64,000 bases of DNA. Origin: Callaeas wilsoni (lineage: Eukaryota > Chordata > Aves > Passeriformes > Callaeidae). Made by a program: the position numbers and the translations under genes. Below are positions 36,023 to 47,244 of the stretch, in pieces (the stretch's first letter is position 1; the number at the start of each line of letters is the position of its first letter). The notes under the pieces were generated by a model that worked only from the letters and a program-made list of their open reading frames with translations, made no database searches and was not told where the DNA came from. Where the stretch lies: the NCBI GenBank assembly GCA_013398955.1, contig VWPU01013673.1, positions 40,007 to 104,006 on the forward strand, written 5' to 3'.

Positions 36023-36084
36023 CTAAATGTGAATTGTATCTCCATCCTTTTCTTCATCTTCCATAATCACTGTTTGCTCTTCTT
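36023..36084 (-). CDS. candidate alternative terminal exon
   Basis: On the minus strand a plausible branch point (CACTAAG) and acceptor (GCTGTTTACAG) end at 36,085. They are followed by 20 codons in phase 1 ending in TAG at 36,023-36,025. The peptide is very acidic (EEQTVIMEDEEKDGDTIHI). Its end faintly echoes the KDTPAIHI part of the duplicated exons at 41 and 42.6 kb. Phase agrees with those exons, so it could be a terminal exon of the same gene. No AATAAA follows closely. Chance is possible. Confidence 0.3.
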
Positions 36085-39000
36085 CTGTAAACAGCTTAGT
36101 GCCTTAAAAAGAGAAGAACACAAAAATGAAAGAAACAAACAACAAACAAACAAAAAAAAAAGGTGGAAAAAGGAGTTCATTTAATATACTACTTTTTATA
36201 AAATACCAAGTTAAAGAGAATTTTTCAGTTCTCTCTTTTTTATTGATTTTAATGTCATTTTCCAACATCATGCGAATTATTCCTCATTTATTTTTGGCTT
36301 TTCAGTCTCCTAATATTTAGTGAACTAGAGTTGATTAACTGCATTTTTAGCTAAAATTGTTAAGCACTCTTAAATCCAGCATATTTTTGCTACCTGTAAA
36401 AAGAGACTCTCAAGTTTCATTTGGGAACCTGTTTATAGGAAGAGTTTGGGTAGCTAAATAAGGGAAAGAGCCTGCATGATGAAGCAAATACTGTAATTAA
36501 TCTTCGTGACTAAAACAGCTTTTGTGGACATGTATGTTTTCTCTATGTATATAGCCATGTAATTTAGATTTTGCAAGTGCAGGTGACAAAAGAGACATGT
36601 TAAAATACCCACATGACAAGTGCCATCTCCACTGAAATTATATAGTGTAATAAATTGCAAAAGCTCCTCAATTAAGAACAATGTGAAAATAGATTTGGAT
36701 TGTACATCATACCTCCCACAAATCTGTCTCTTCTCCTTTCTCTGTATCTTTCTTTCTCTTTTTCTCTGTTAAACCAGTAAGTCCTCCCTTTGGGCATCTG
36801 CAGGCTTTTATATAATACCAAGGTATAACGAATATTGTAACTGCTTTCCTCATTAAAAATAAGTAAAAGTGATGAGAGAACAATGCGTTAGGTACAAAAT
36901 GTTTTTGAAACCTATTTCAACATATTTTGCTGGATTTTCCTGTTTCCAGTAAAAAGCGAGTGACTTCTGTGATGGATTTTATACCCACATGCCTTGGTGT
37001 GGATGTTAATAGTCTATAAACAGGATGAGGGATACCATTGCTTTGAGACCAATGAAATCTCCCCTTTTAAATTTTATCTCCTACTGTTTGCTAGCCAGCC
37101 AAGCTGTTCTGTCAAACCAACTTGTTTTGCTTCTTTCTGCATCAAAAGCCCTTTTACGGAGAAGGCTTTCAGTCCTGACAAGGTCTGAAAATAGGATAAT
37201 ACCACAGAGGAGGATTTTCTTCAAATTTAAAGTCTTTTCAGAGGTGATGAATTAATGAAAATATTGACCTATACCTATAATGAAAATATATGCCCTTCAT
37301 TTAAGTTAGCTCCTGCTTCATTTATATGCAGTTCTTGTGAACTAGCTGGTTTCAGCAGCACTATGAGAGAAACTGAAAGGCATAAATTAATGTTAATTTG
37401 AAATACAAAGGACTTCATTTGTTCACGCAGCAATTGAGTAACCATTGTTGTTAACCAAAAAGAATGATGCCATTTTATGGAGATGGATGCAAATATTCCC
37501 CACACAGACTTCTATCCCTGTAGGCAACCTAGGCAAATATAGACAAGTTTTTTTCGTGTTGTCTTTGGGGTTTGGGTCAGGTGTGCTCCAAAGGGGAGTG
37601 GGGGTTATTTTTTGTTGGTTTTTACATCCTGGACCATTTGAGGAACAGGGAAAACGTAAGTAATATATGCTTAAAATATACCTTCAAATGTGTGACAAAA
37701 TTCAATCTGTGTGCATTTGCTATTGAGAGAATGACAGAAACTAATGCAATTATCAGTTGTTTTCAATTATACTTCCAGTGACACTTTGTTACCTACCCGT
37801 GAAGCCACCTTTGAACACTTGGCATGGAATCAAAGCAGCCTGCCAAGATGCCGCCTCTCTGTACAGAGCTTTTCAGATCCTGTATTCTGGATCTGTTTTC
37901 CAGTGATTAACTGCCTGTGGAAGATTTGTGCCTGTAGAGGGCAAAGTAACTTATGTGTTTAAATGCCTGAATTCCATTCCCTTCCTATTCTAAGGATGCA
38001 TATTTACTTTTCAAGATACATACCAACATACATCATTCTGCTGGTTGAAATTCACCAGTGATGGCTCTATGATTTCCTATGACAAAGTGACTCATTTTGC
38101 TTGAAGGCTGGTCCAATATTTGCTGCTTATTTACTTTCAGATTTATTCCATCAGGTACCACAAAGAAACTAAGCTCTTGTGGAACTGCTGTGCAAAGCAC
38201 AACTTGAATTATAGACTTGGAAACCTGAGAAGACCTATCAGGACTGTGTGAGCTAAGTAAATATAGACAAACCTTTCTGTCCTGTCTCCTTGTTACTAGT
38301 GTTGCTGCAGTAAGCAGCTCTCAGTGCTACATGGTATCTCTTGTGACCTGCTAATGAATATTGTCACCATTTCTAATATTTCCCCTTCAGATCTCCTGTA
38401 AACCACTTTTAGATACCAATTCAAGAAATTCTACTTAATTCTAGTAAAAGAGCTTAATTAATAGAGTATTCTCTTGAACAGCTGTCTACACAAATACTTT
38501 GCTGTAAATGCAGCTGAAATGGGAGATGTGTTATACCTCTGTTTTGACCAGCACTCCTAGGACAGTCCCTCTCCCTTTTGTGTGGTCAGAAAGATTTTCT
38601 GTCACAAATAAAAACAAGTCAAGTGTACTATATAAAATTAAGAAAATTAATGTATCTACTGGGTGGCATGTAGTCCAAGTGAGAAGCAGAATCAGTTTTA
38701 CACCTTGCAAACACCCAATCCAATTGGGAAATGCAGATAAACAAAGTGGGCTACTAAATTAGTTATCTGAAATCTCCTCTACAAGTGTTAGGCTTCTAAG
38801 TGTATTCAGCCTTCAAACTTCTACTGAAGTGGCACAGTTAATGTTATGCTGTGTCCATACAAATGAGTCATGATGTCTCCTTTGGTGGCAAATTCTCCTT
38901 CAGTGAGCCAATACTTTGTCTTTCTGAAGGGATTAGGCCAGAAGACAAAATATAATCAGATTTCTAATGATCTTTTTTTCCCTATCACTTGACAGTAAAT

Positions 39001-40404
39001 GGCTTGAATCTGATCCAAGTAGTGAGCTCTGGAACACCCTATTGTCATCCCCACTTAGCAATATATAGTCCATTAACTACATTAATGGTCTTCAGGCCTG
39101 TGGGTTTGAGCTAGAATATAAATACATGTGTAAATATGGGAATGCAGTTCCTGAAACGTGGCTGACTGAGGTTTCCTAATCAAATCAGAGATAACTAGTA
39201 AAACCAGTTTCAAACCCTCATTCTCTCTCATAGCCTAGAAAACCAGCTAAGGCGGCTCCTTTCGGAAAATATCATACCCCCATTGAAAACCTCTGGGTGA
39301 GAAGAATGGAAGTTTAACCATTCACCTCATGCCTCTCCCAACTCAGCTGCAGGAGTTGTCCATAAGCAGTCTGTAGACACGTACTATCTTGTTGTTTTTC
39401 TGATTTGTAGCCCAGGAGGTGTGGCTTAGATTTAGGTGGCACCTGACAAATACATGATTTAAGACAACTGGTTCTGCCTAGTTTTTAGCTTTCTAGTAGA
39501 AACACTCATGTTTCTTGTGGTTTTAGAGTCTAGCAAAAAATTGCAGGTACTTGCAAGTTCTACTGGGAAATTATGATTACATTGTATTTATCCTCTGCTT
39601 TCTTTAGTCAGACCCCTTGGCAGATATTAACAGAGCAACCTGCCAATCCTTAAAATAGATCTGCAGGATGAGTTGGATTTCATAATGCACACAGCTCAGA
39701 AAACAGAGGTAGGGAGGCTAAGTGATTTATTTAAACAGCAAACAGAGAAAGACTAACTTAAAAATGTTTCCCAAATAAAACATGCTTCTCACTCCTTTAA
39801 ACCCAGAACTTCCAAACTGCATTCAGTAAAGCACATTTTCTTCACAAGTGATCAGAGGCATCATATCAAAGAAAAAAATACTTTCCTAGTGTTATACAAA
39901 TCACTACCATTTTGACTTCCCATTTGTATTCCCTTTCCATTATTTTGCATTAAAATGCTGATTTGTTCTTGAAATTGCTTGTGGTCCATTAAAAAGCTTA
40001 TAACCTGCATCTCTGGACTACATCCCTCTCTGAGCTTTGAATCCTACTGGGAACCTCTGGAGTTCATCAGTTAGCAAAGTGATTCATTGGTAATGATCTT
40101 GCTATTGATTGTTGTAAGCATCTGACACACTACTAGTATGAGTCCATCCGAGAACTGGGGACCTCTGTTTGGGTCTTACATTTCAGCTGTCTTTAGCATC
40201 TGCTCTAAAAAGGCTGGTTTATATGCTATAACTAGGTAATAAGAATTAAATAAATATACTTTTCCTTCATCACTTCTAATTTAAATAAGAGAGGGGACAT
40301 GATCATACAGCACAGTGCAGCTTAATTTAGCGTACATTCCTGAACTCTTACTCTTGAGTTTATCCAACAAACAGATTAGCGCTATTCAAATAATCCACGG
40401 TAGG
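36085..40404. other. non-coding stretch
   Basis: AT-rich single-copy sequence. Around 39,690-39,740 the words AAAACAGAGGTAGGGAGGC and TAAGTGATTTATTTAAACAGC resemble a weak MIR SINE core. A plus-strand stretch at 37,522-37,655 is open between a CCCTGTAG acceptor and a GTAAGTAA donor, but the peptide is low in plausibility. No gene is called. Confidence 0.4.
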
Positions 40405-40464
40405 GCTTGCCTTGCCTTGCTTGCCTCGCCTTGCCTTGCCTTGCCTTGCCTTGCCTTGCCTTCC
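40405..40464. repeat. TTGCC pentamer array
   Basis: About 12 units of TTGCC/CTTGC with two variant units near the left. A simple microsatellite. Confidence 0.95.
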
Positions 40465-40976
40465 CTATTAGCATGCTATGTAATATGTACTGCATGTTAT
40501 GCCAGAAGCACAGAATTATCTTTAAGGTGCTGCTAATGAGAAGTTCATCATCACTTGACTTCCTCAGTGCATGTTAGGGATTGCAGAGTGAAGAGGGAAT
40601 TAATCAGTACAGCTTTGCTCCAGGTTGTTTGAGGCATTTTAGTGCTGGTGACCTAAAAATTTCTATGTGCTTAGGTTTGAAAAGCCTAGAAGTTGGCTTT
40701 TCAGAAAAGTAGGATCGCAGTTTGCAAGAGATCATCAAGTGACCAAATGCTTTTTCTTTCTCCCTGTCCTTTCTATCCCCAGAGCTTGAACATAGGATAT
40801 GTATTAGACTTTTCATGAACCCCCACTGTTATTATATACTTAGACCAAATAGGTCCAGTTCAAGAACTGCTAAGTACACTGAGCAGATAGCAACTTCCTT
40901 TCACCCTTCTAAGTATAACTCTGACACTAGCCACTTCTTCCTGCCTCTTAGGAGGACCTTTACCGAAGTTTCTTAC

Positions 40977-41138
40977 CTATTATCAAAGGTGGGATGTGTA
41001 TTGCAGGTGTATCTTTTCTCCTGGGCTTTTTCTGCTCCAGTTCAGTGATTTGAGAGACTGGACTCACTCTCTCTCTCTGTGACTTCTCTATGATACCATA
41101 CCTTTTCAGCAGATTATCAGATGAGTCTGAAACTATGC
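40977..41138 (-). CDS. coding exon, phase 1-1, 162 bp; duplicate of exon at 42,580
   Basis: On the minus strand the acceptor TTTATTTCTTGCTTGCAG ends at 41,139 and the donor ATAG/GTAAGAAA follows 40,977. The 162 bases are open in phase 1 at both ends and encode 54 residues. They begin IVSDSSDNLLKRYGIIEKSQ and end ELEQKKPRRKDTPAIHIPPL. The second half matches the exon at 42,580-42,732 residue for residue in EQKKP.RKDTPA.H.PP, and DNA differences there fall largely at third codon positions. That is strong evidence of coding selection. The peptide is charged and probably disordered. I recognise no domain and cannot name the gene. Confidence 0.72.
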
Positions 41139-42579
41139 CTGCAAGCAAGAAATAAAGAAAATGCAACTTTAGCCTCTTTACATTGAAGAAACTTTCACTT
41201 CTGTAAATCTCCCAAAGACTACTCTGAAGTACAGTGGCACAGCACGATCTGCTGCACGATGTACCTACTCTACATTTCTTTCAAATTAATTATATCCCAT
41301 AGGCTCTAGAAAATGATGCTATCAGGCCAGCTGGCTTCTGATTGTACGTAATGCATTAAACTGCAGCCCACCAGAAATTGTGGGACAGATGAGTGTAATC
41401 TCCTATTCCAGGACTTTAGACATCTTACTGTAGTAGCTTAATCAAAGACACGCTCAAGAGGCTAATTGGGAGCAATGTGACCACACAGAAGTGGCTTTTT
41501 TAACTAGTGAAAGAATGTTTTCATTATGATATGACAATTGCAATAAGAAAATGCAGCTCTCCAGCCTCTGAGCTGCTCTTCCTAAGAGAGAATTGCTGAT
41601 GGAAGATACATGTGAAAACTGAATAGAATCAAGTTCAGTATCTGGATTACAAATACTGTAAAATCCCAGTTGCTTATTTTTGACTTGGTGAATTGTCGCA
41701 GATATACAGAGAAGCATACAAGTAGTTACTGGCTAAGTCCTCAGTGTATGTGCAGCATGGGAAAAAGAACTCAATAATGTAAGAGCACAGCTCTCTTGCT
41801 GGAGAGTATAACAAGGAGTGCTCATTAGCTGAGAGTGACAGACATTTATTCCCACTGCTGGTTTTGTATCATTAGGTTTCAGTGGCAGTCTCCTGATTAT
41901 TCTTCCCTTCTCCAGGTTGGTGGCATTTGGCTCTCGAACATTTATATTTATGCCACAGCAGGGAGCATCCTACAAGAAGCCCCTTTGTTGCTGTGATGGT
42001 TTCTGGCTTCCTGAAACACCAACCCTTTGCCAGAGTCCCCATAAACACATGAGCCCTGTGACTTCCAGGAGAAGCACCCTGCAGGTGGCTTGTGTGCTTC
42101 ACTGGTCTACTCCCAGTCTCGTTCCCAGCCTCCCACTGTGCACTGGATATAGGTTTCATGAGAAAGTGCAGGGGCTGGACTTGATCCTTTTTGATTTTGG
42201 ACCATATCCAACTGGGACATCTAGCATGGCTCAGCAGCTGCCAATAAATACACATCATTTCACACATAAATGTAACATCATTTAGCAGCAAGACTATGAG
42301 CTCCATGGGAGCATGTTTTTCAGAGCATAAACCTACCCACCTTGGTATTCCCAGAAATGAGAGCAAATCCTTCAACTAACACTGAATGTCTTTGATAAAG
42401 TCATGTCTTTGAGAAAGTCAGACTTTCTGTTCACCTGCCTTCCCAGGGGTACATGCATGAAGCCATGTTCCTGTCTGCATCCAAGGGGACATAACTGAAT
42501 GAACGTTCTGTGGACTTTCACCCAGCTTCAATCCCCAGAGAAGAATTGAGATTTCAAAGTTGAGAGATTTATTGGTCAC
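41139..42579. other. presumed intron between duplicated exons
   Basis: Sequence between two minus-strand exons, about 1.44 kb. A 167-codon minus-strand open frame (41,872-42,375) lies here, and the opposite strand is also open for 122 codons. It has no recognisable domain, and I see no splice sites that would make it an exon. Confidence 0.45.
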
Positions 42580-42732
42580 CTGTTAGAGATGGTGGAGTGT
42601 GCAAAGCCGGTGTATCTTTTCTCTTTGGCTTTTTTTGTTCCTGTTCAGTCTTCTGGGAAGCTGTGAGGGTTTTATCTTTTCCTGGGTGTTTTTTGAGGTG
42701 ACAGCTCTTAATCAGCTGCTCTGAAAGATCTT
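42580..42732 (-). CDS. coding exon, phase 1-1, 153 bp; duplicate of exon at 40,977
   Basis: A strong acceptor (TATTTTTTTTCCTTACAG) ends at 42,733 on the minus strand. The donor after 42,580 is ACAG/GTGACC, usable but weak. The 153 bases are open in phase 1 on both sides and encode 51 residues, beginning [20 protein letters not shown] and ending [20 protein letters not shown]. Both halves align with the exon at 40,977-41,138 (SEQLIK against [20 protein letters not shown] against EQKKPRRKDTPAIH). This marks an exon duplication that preserved phase. It precedes that exon in the transcript by 1.44 kb. Gene identity is unknown. Confidence 0.7.
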
Positions 42733-43950
42733 CTGTAAGGAAAAAAAATAATAGAAATTGAAACTTAAAGGAAATAATAAATCGGATGGTGAAAAGAAAT
42801 ACTTTGATAATAGTGCTTTAATCCAAATAAATTAAAATGCCCAGGAAGAAAAATCTCTTAAATATTTAGAAAGCCAACAAAGGAGGCCTCTGTGCCATAC
42901 TGCATGGGAGTCAAGCGACTTAGGTAGTCCTTCCGTGAATTGTGGGCCGCTTGTGTGTTTACATGTCAGAGGGAAAGCTGCATCATTGTGTACAGAGGTT
43001 CCATGGCCTCCCCTGTTTCATCCAGTGGTAACTGGATGTGTGGATTGTGTCTTCAAGAGTTACAAGGCCAGTTTTGTGATGGAAAGTTTTACATATATAG
43101 AATCAGTCTGAGGTACTGGTAAAATGAGCCAGCCAGTATATTGTTCCCTTCAAGAGTTAATTTTATTTCCAGAGCTACTGAGCAATTGGTATTTGCTTTT
43201 TATTTACATAATATTACACTGGAATTTTGGTTTTCCTTTAAAACAATCCTTTACTCAGATGACTCAGAAGGTCAACATGACTTTTTCTGCAAGGGTCTGT
43301 ATTTCTGGGTGCTTATGCAAGCTGAAAATACTGAAGATAGCTTGTTGTGATAGTACATCTCCCTCCCTCAACTCCTCTTCAGGCCCGCTTTACAATCCCA
43401 GCAGCTTCTGATAAGCCTTAGTTGAATCAGCTGAGTAGTGAAGTGCCCCTTAACTGTGCCAGTTGGGTGGGGTGGTTAAGCATCCATGACCATACTGGGT
43501 GCTCTTGTATGGTAAAGGTAGGAACTATTCTGAGCATACCAGGAACATCAGCAGTCAGACAAGGGCAAGGAATGAAGAATAAGCAGTCATTCTTATTAGC
43601 CTTGGTAAGTCATTTACCTGAGCCGTAGCCCAACTGAAATGGTACCATTGTTATGAGACCTTTTGAAAAAACGAATCATAGCCTGAGTGTAATAGTACTA
43701 TTTTTACTGGATTTTTTGGGGAAAAATCATCTTGTGATGCTACAAACAGCAGTGCTAAGTAAGGCTGTTTGAGCTCTCCTTAACACAGTGGGCCTCTGAG
43801 TGGGATGCCTCTTGGAGCTTGCAAACCCTCAAGTTTGAAATACTTGAAAGACTGTTGCTGACAATGAGGTCTAGGCAGATACCAACCCCACACATACATA
43901 CTACTTGAGGTGCAGCCCATGCCTGTTAAGAAACACTAAGGGATTTGATA
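42733..43950. other. non-coding stretch, presumed intron
   Basis: Single-copy sequence upstream of the duplicated exon on the minus strand. No further exon or repeat is recognised. Confidence 0.4.
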
Positions 43951-45110
43951 TGAGTATTGCACTGAGCCTGAGGTGAAATTTTGGTAGTGAGAGGGACCAA
44001 TCCGATTTTTATTTATGCCTCAACATATGTTATACATGAGGTGAAAGATCCCTCTAAGAGCTGTGCCTGTGCTAGCAGCCCTGTCCTTGGGAGGGCTTCT
44101 CCTAGCAGCTAATCAGGACAGAGAAAGCCTCCATGATCAGAGGGTGAGTGACCCTGCCCACTTGCTGGTGGGGCAAATGCCCAGGTGCCCACGAAAAATG
44201 CCCCGGAAATGGGGCTGTGGGAGGAACCTTAGCACATAAAAGCAGCTAACTGCAACACAACAGCAGCCATTTTGCTTTGGGTTTCTTGGAGGGATCGAGG
44301 GCTCGCAAGGAAGGTCATCTTGGCCCTTCTCTCCCCCGCCTTGACTTTTATTCCCTGTGGTCCTGCTTCCCTGCCTGTACCTGCTTCACCCTGCTTCACT
44401 GTTTCTGTGAACCAGGTCATCGCCACGATGACCTCGTGCTCCGCTGCCTCCCTGATGGAGCAGGTGCTGCTGCAGCCAGCCGCTTCCGTCGTGCTTCCCA
44501 GGCACAGCCGCCACCAGCCTGCACCCAGCTGAGCCCTCAGCTGCAGCCATTGTCTGCAGCACAATTCCGCCTGCAAGCAACTACAGCTGCTGCCACTGCT
44601 GTGTTTTCTGCACTGCCCACCTGCACCTGCCGTAGCACTAGCCCACAGTGACCACCCTGTTGCCACTGCCTGCACCCAGCCGCAACCGCTGCCCACAGCC
44701 TCTGCGCCCTGACCCTGAAAACACGCAGCTGCTCCAGGGGTGCACCCGTGGACATGGCAGCCTGTTCTCCACCAATGGAGGGAACACACAGCCTGCTACT
44801 GTTTGGAAATTGCGCCTAGCCCACCACAGGAACTATGCAGACGCACTGCAGTTCGCAGCACGCACACTCCGCCTGCTAAGTTGATGTTAACAGACTGCCA
44901 GGGTTCTTGTGGTAACACTGTCCCTGTCTTCTGTTTCTTTCTTCCTCTCTCTTTTTCCCCTCTCTGCTCCTTTTTCCTATCCCCCTTTAGTAGGAACACT
45001 TACCCTTTTTTGTCACTAAACGGTTCTCAGATAGAGTATTGTCACGTTTCCGCTTTATTTTCGTCCAAGAAATCAATCAAAAAGAATCCTTCCCGACTCC
45101 CTCTTTTACA
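43951..45110 (+). mobile_element. LTR-like element, start uncertain
   Basis: A CCAAT word (GGGACCAATCCG) lies near 44,000 and a TATA-like box (GCACATAAAAGC) near 44,232. A GC-rich body follows, then a pyrimidine-rich and U5-like end (GTTTCCGCTTTATTTTCGTCC) finishing in TTTTACA at 45,110. This layout fits an LTR of a family different from its neighbour. I could not find matching duplications, and the left end is a guess. Long open frames on both strands here come from GC-rich CTGC-type sequence and are not credible genes. Confidence 0.5.
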
Positions 45111-45134
45111 GTGGAATGGGACAGATCGGTACCT

Positions 45135-46180
45135 TGTATTGGTTTTGCACGGGCTGTTTTTTGGTAGCGAGGGGCCGCAAAGATGGCTCCTGTGAGAAGA
45201 TGCTGGAAGCTTCCCATCATGTCTGGCAGAGCCAATCCCTGATGGCTCTGAAGGCAGACGTGCTGCTGGCCAAAACTGGGCCAATGAGAGAGGCTGGTAA
45301 CGCCTCTGTGATGACATATTTAAGAAGAAAATCAAAACAAAAGTTACAGATTTTGTTTCTAGTCAGAGAAGAGGAGGAGATGAGAACATGTGAGGGAGAA
45401 CAACATGGCAACACCAAGGTCAGTGGAGAAGGAGGGGGAGGAGGTGCTCCAGGCACCAGAACTGAGATTCCTCTGCATGCCGTGGTGAAGACCATGGTGA
45501 AGCAGCTGTGCCCCTGCAGCCCTTGGGGATCCACGGGGAATGCAGAGATCCACCCGCAGCCCGTGAGGGAGGTTCCCATGCTGGAGCGGGTGGATGCCTG
45601 AGGAGGCTGTGATCCGGAGCAGAGAAGGAAGCCCCTGCTTCCAGGCTGGAGCAGCCGGTGCTTGCAGGACTGTACCCCGTGGAAAGAGAGACCCATGCCG
45701 CAGCAGTTTTGGGAGGACTGTTTGCCCGTGGGGGGAGTTCACGTTGCAGCCAGTGCAGTTTGGCTGCTGCTCATGAGAGTGGACCCACACTGGAGAAGTT
45801 CACGCGGAGAACTGTCTCCCATGGGAGGGACCCCACGGTCTCACAGGGAAGGACTCCTTCCCAGACCAGCGGAAGAAAGTCTCGGTGATGAATTGACCAA
45901 AACCCCCATGCCCTGACTCCCTGCACTGTAGGTGGGAAGGAGGGAGGGGCTGGGCGGGAAAAGGTGTTTTAAGGGCTTATTTTACTTCTCATTATACTCG
46001 TCTGATTCAGTTAGTAATAAAATTCACTTTGCAACTTAAATTGAGCCCTTGAGATATTTCTCTCAGTCCTTATCTCACTCATTAATTTTTTTTTCCTCTC
46101 CTCTGCCCAGCTGTGGCAGGAGAGGGTGAGCGAGCGACTCTTGTGGATGCCTGGCATTGGGCCAGTGTCAAACCATGACA
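45135..46180 (+). mobile_element. LTR of the TGTATTGG/ERVL-like avian type, 1,046 bp
   Basis: It runs from TGTATTGGTTTTGCACGGGC to GTGTCAAACCATGACA. A TATA-like box ATATTTAAG lies at 45,316 and AATAAA at 46,016-46,021. Flanking five-base words are TACCT (left) and TGCCT (right), an imperfect duplication. It is a fuller relative of the LTR at 1,168-1,711, sharing GAAGCTTCC, TGTCTGGCAGAGCC and GGTGTTTTAAG in order. The long open frames inside are not genes. No viral internal region is attached, so it is probably a solo LTR. Confidence 0.8.
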
Positions 46181-46641
46181 TGCCTTTACACTAGTGGATA
46201 TAGATGTATACGTCTTTTTTCATGTGTTCATTCAAGTGAATGGATTATGGTATGAATGTTGTTATTTTGAGTATATAATTAAGTCACTGTTATAATTGTA
46301 GCAAATCCTATTGAATTACTTTAAAAAATATTAAATTAGTCAAAGTGCTTTTGCACCCTTTTCTTATATCCATATCCTCTGCACCCTTACCATCTTGCAT
46401 CCCCAGTCTTCATGTAAATCATTCCAAATCTCTTCTAATCCGATTTACTTATGTATGCTTCATCTACATGGTAAGTAATAGAATGGACCTTGCCACTTAA
46501 CTCTGTTAAAGCTGCATTTTCATGAATTCATATTAAACCCTGAATTTTGCCAATAACCTTGATGATGATTCTTTAAGCATTTTAACCACTCATTTGTGAA
46601 CCTCTCATTAGTATCATCACAGAAACCAATGTTTTGAATTC
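46181..46641. other. spacer between LTRs
   Basis: Single-copy sequence. A 64-base stretch at 46,407-46,470 lies between a strong plus-strand acceptor (CATCTTGCATCCCCAG) and donor (CATG/GTAAGTAA). Open frames exist in two phases but there is no other support. Confidence 0.4.
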
Positions 46642-47239
46642 TGTCTTGGATTGCAGTGTATTCTATTACCATCTTCATGAGCTGTAGAAACCAGGTGGGG
46701 CTGTGTCCCTTGCCTCCTCTCTCTGGACTATCTTCTGTTAATGGGCCAGCTGTCGAAACCAGGTGGGGCAGGGTTCCTTATCTCTCCCATGACCCATCCT
46801 CCCTCTGGGGGGATATCTCCTGTTAATGGCCCATCTAGTCTCACCACATGACTGACAAAATTACATCATCCCATTGTGAGATGCTCTGCCCAGAGGGAGG
46901 AACCAAGCATCCCATCCTGAATATAAGATAAGATTTGGAACACCAGAGTCAACCCTTACCTACTGGATTCCCAGAAGATAAGAGCTATCACTGGACCTTC
47001 AGGTGAAGACCAGACCTTTTCTACAGGACCACTGCTTCAACAGAACCATCACTCCTGGAGGACTGCAGCCACCATTTTATTGGACTGCTACCAACACCCT
47101 GACTGACTGGGTGTCAGGTTGTATCCTGACTCTGTCAGTGGTTTCTTTTTTGTACTAGTGCATTTATGTTAGTTTTTCCTATTAAATTGTACTTCTGACT
47201 TGGAGTTTCTCACTGATTTTGCTTTCAAACCAGTTAACA
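46642..47239 (+). mobile_element. solo LTR, 598 bp, target duplication AATTC
   Basis: It runs from TGTCTTGGATTGCAG to AAACCAGTTAACA, flanked by AATTC at 46,637-46,641 and 47,240-47,244. A TATA box (ATATAAGAT) lies at 46,921 and an ATTAAA signal near 47,181, so the sense strand is plus. Words such as ATATCTCCTGTTAATGGCCC and CATCATCCCATTGTGAGATG belong to an LTR family I recall as common in passerines. The U3 part holds a tandem duplication: GAAACCAGGTGGGGC occurs at about 46,687 and 46,755. Confidence 0.88.
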
Positions 47240-47244
47240 AATTC

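Noticed and set aside
37522..37655. Open plus-strand stretch ending at a GTAAGTAA donor
   Set aside because: The encoded peptide is Phe/Gly/Trp-rich translation of T/G-rich DNA, and several stronger AG sites compete.
42431..42466. 36-base minus-strand stretch, phase 1-1, next to the duplicated exon
   Set aside because: The acceptor and donor are weak, and it would leave an intron of only about 110 bases. Most likely chance.
44229..45790. Open frames of 140-186 codons, some Cys/Ala/Gly-rich
   Set aside because: They fall inside LTR-type sequence and reflect CTGC-rich composition. Overlapping frames on both strands argue against genes.
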